A stretch of 6,616 bases of DNA from Savagea sp. (lineage in GTDB: Bacteria > Bacillota > Bacilli > Bacillales_A > Planococcaceae), in assembly GCA_030152265.1 (NCBI GenBank), contig JASLHQ010000108.1:1-6616 (forward strand), read 5' to 3'. The notes below the pieces were generated by a model. The model searched no databases. It was not told the DNA's origin and was given only the letters and a program-made list of their open reading frames with translations. A program made the translations under genes and the position numbers. Positions 6,454-6,616 of this stretch are shown in pieces (the stretch's first letter is position 1; each line of letters begins with the position of its first letter).

Positions 6454-6585
6454 TGTTTTTTTCGCCCGACGAAAGACCTTTTCTTTCCATCTTAACTTTT
6501 ATACGATGGAGAGTTATAGAATACTCATTTAAACGGTTTTCTGTCGGTGCTTAACTTGCGTTAAAGAAACGACCGCGAACGAAAT
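6454..6585. repeat. alr-mazE intergenic region with two small inverted repeats
   Basis: CTTTCCATC (6483-6491) can pair with GATGGAGAG (6505-6513), nine pairs including one U-G, around a 13-nt loop. It is not followed by a T-run on either strand, so it is no standard terminator. A T-run (6456-6462) follows the alr stop without a strong hairpin before it. A second structure, GTCG (6543-6546) with CGAC (6570-6573) around TTAAC-TTGC-GTTAA (6551-6564), lies just upstream of the putative mazE start. No convincing promoter was found. Confidence 0.3.
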
Positions 6586-6616
6586 TTGCGAAAAGTTATT
6601 GTGGAAATTCCGACGA
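6586..6616 (+). CDS. mazE: Possible start of antitoxin MazE (EndoAI), cut by the window edge
   Basis: From TTG 6586 the frame reads M-RKVIVEIPT to the right edge. This resembles the first beta-strand of ribbon-helix-helix antitoxins of the MazE/EndoAI type (for example an EIVVRLP segment in the B. subtilis protein). The alr gene is normally followed by mazE and mazF in Bacillales, which supports the reading. In the same frame a stop lies at 6562-6564 and no ATG or GTG follows it, so TTG is the only normal start. There is no clear Shine-Dalgarno sequence before it, which is a weakness. Only ten codons are visible; the call rests mainly on gene order. Confidence 0.42.
   Translation, partial: MRKVIVEIPT

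Noticed and set aside
6441..6462. ATTGTCACAAT palindrome plus T-run after alr as a terminator
   Set aside because: Five-base arms with a single-base centre cannot form a stable hairpin. The T-run alone is not enough, and alr may read through into mazE.

Overview
The window looks like a chromosomal segment of a low-GC Gram-positive bacterium of the order Bacillales. The gene order ydbS-ydbT / rhomboid (opposite strand) / acpS-alr, followed by what looks like the start of mazE, is the arrangement I recall from Bacillus subtilis. The proteins match the B. subtilis versions closely in motif and length. The exact genus cannot be fixed from the sequence. A 7TMR-DISM-type hybrid kinase, together with the absence of the LolA-like gene ydcC between acpS and alr, suggests a relative outside Bacillus proper, perhaps Planococcaceae-like; this is inference.

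Layout. (1) Positions 1-2113, minus strand: a large membrane sensor of the 7TMR-DISM hybrid histidine kinase type, running off the left edge inside its receiver domain. Its ATP-binding half is intact, but the H-box has lost the phospho-accepting histidine (Ser439 in its place) and its two partner residues. (2) Positions 2114-2240: a short divergent intergenic region. (3) Positions 2241-4230, plus strand: ydbS and ydbT, translationally overlapping genes for bacterial-PH-domain membrane proteins. The ydbS start is best placed at a TTG codon. (4) Positions 4231-4274: a strong bidirectional terminator between convergent ydbT and the rhomboid gene. It is followed at 4280-4290 by an unexpected perfect extended -10 box pointing antisense into the rhomboid gene. 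(5) Positions 4307-4909, minus strand: a rhomboid intramembrane serine protease with a complete catalytic dyad. (6) Positions 4910-4981: a divergent promoter region holding a 10-bp palindrome flanked by a direct repeat. (7) Positions 4982-6453, plus strand: acpS (holo-ACP synthase) and alr (alanine racemase), overlapping by 4 bases. (8) Positions 6454-6585: an intergenic stretch with small inverted repeats. Then, from about 6586, come ten codons that read like the beginning of the antitoxin MazE.

Functionally the segment combines envelope proteins (sensor, PH-domain membrane proteins, rhomboid protease) with two housekeeping enzymes. AcpS activates acyl carrier protein for lipid synthesis, and Alr supplies D-alanine for peptidoglycan. 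No mobile element, CRISPR array, rRNA or tRNA was seen. The most unusual point is the histidine-less sensor kinase.
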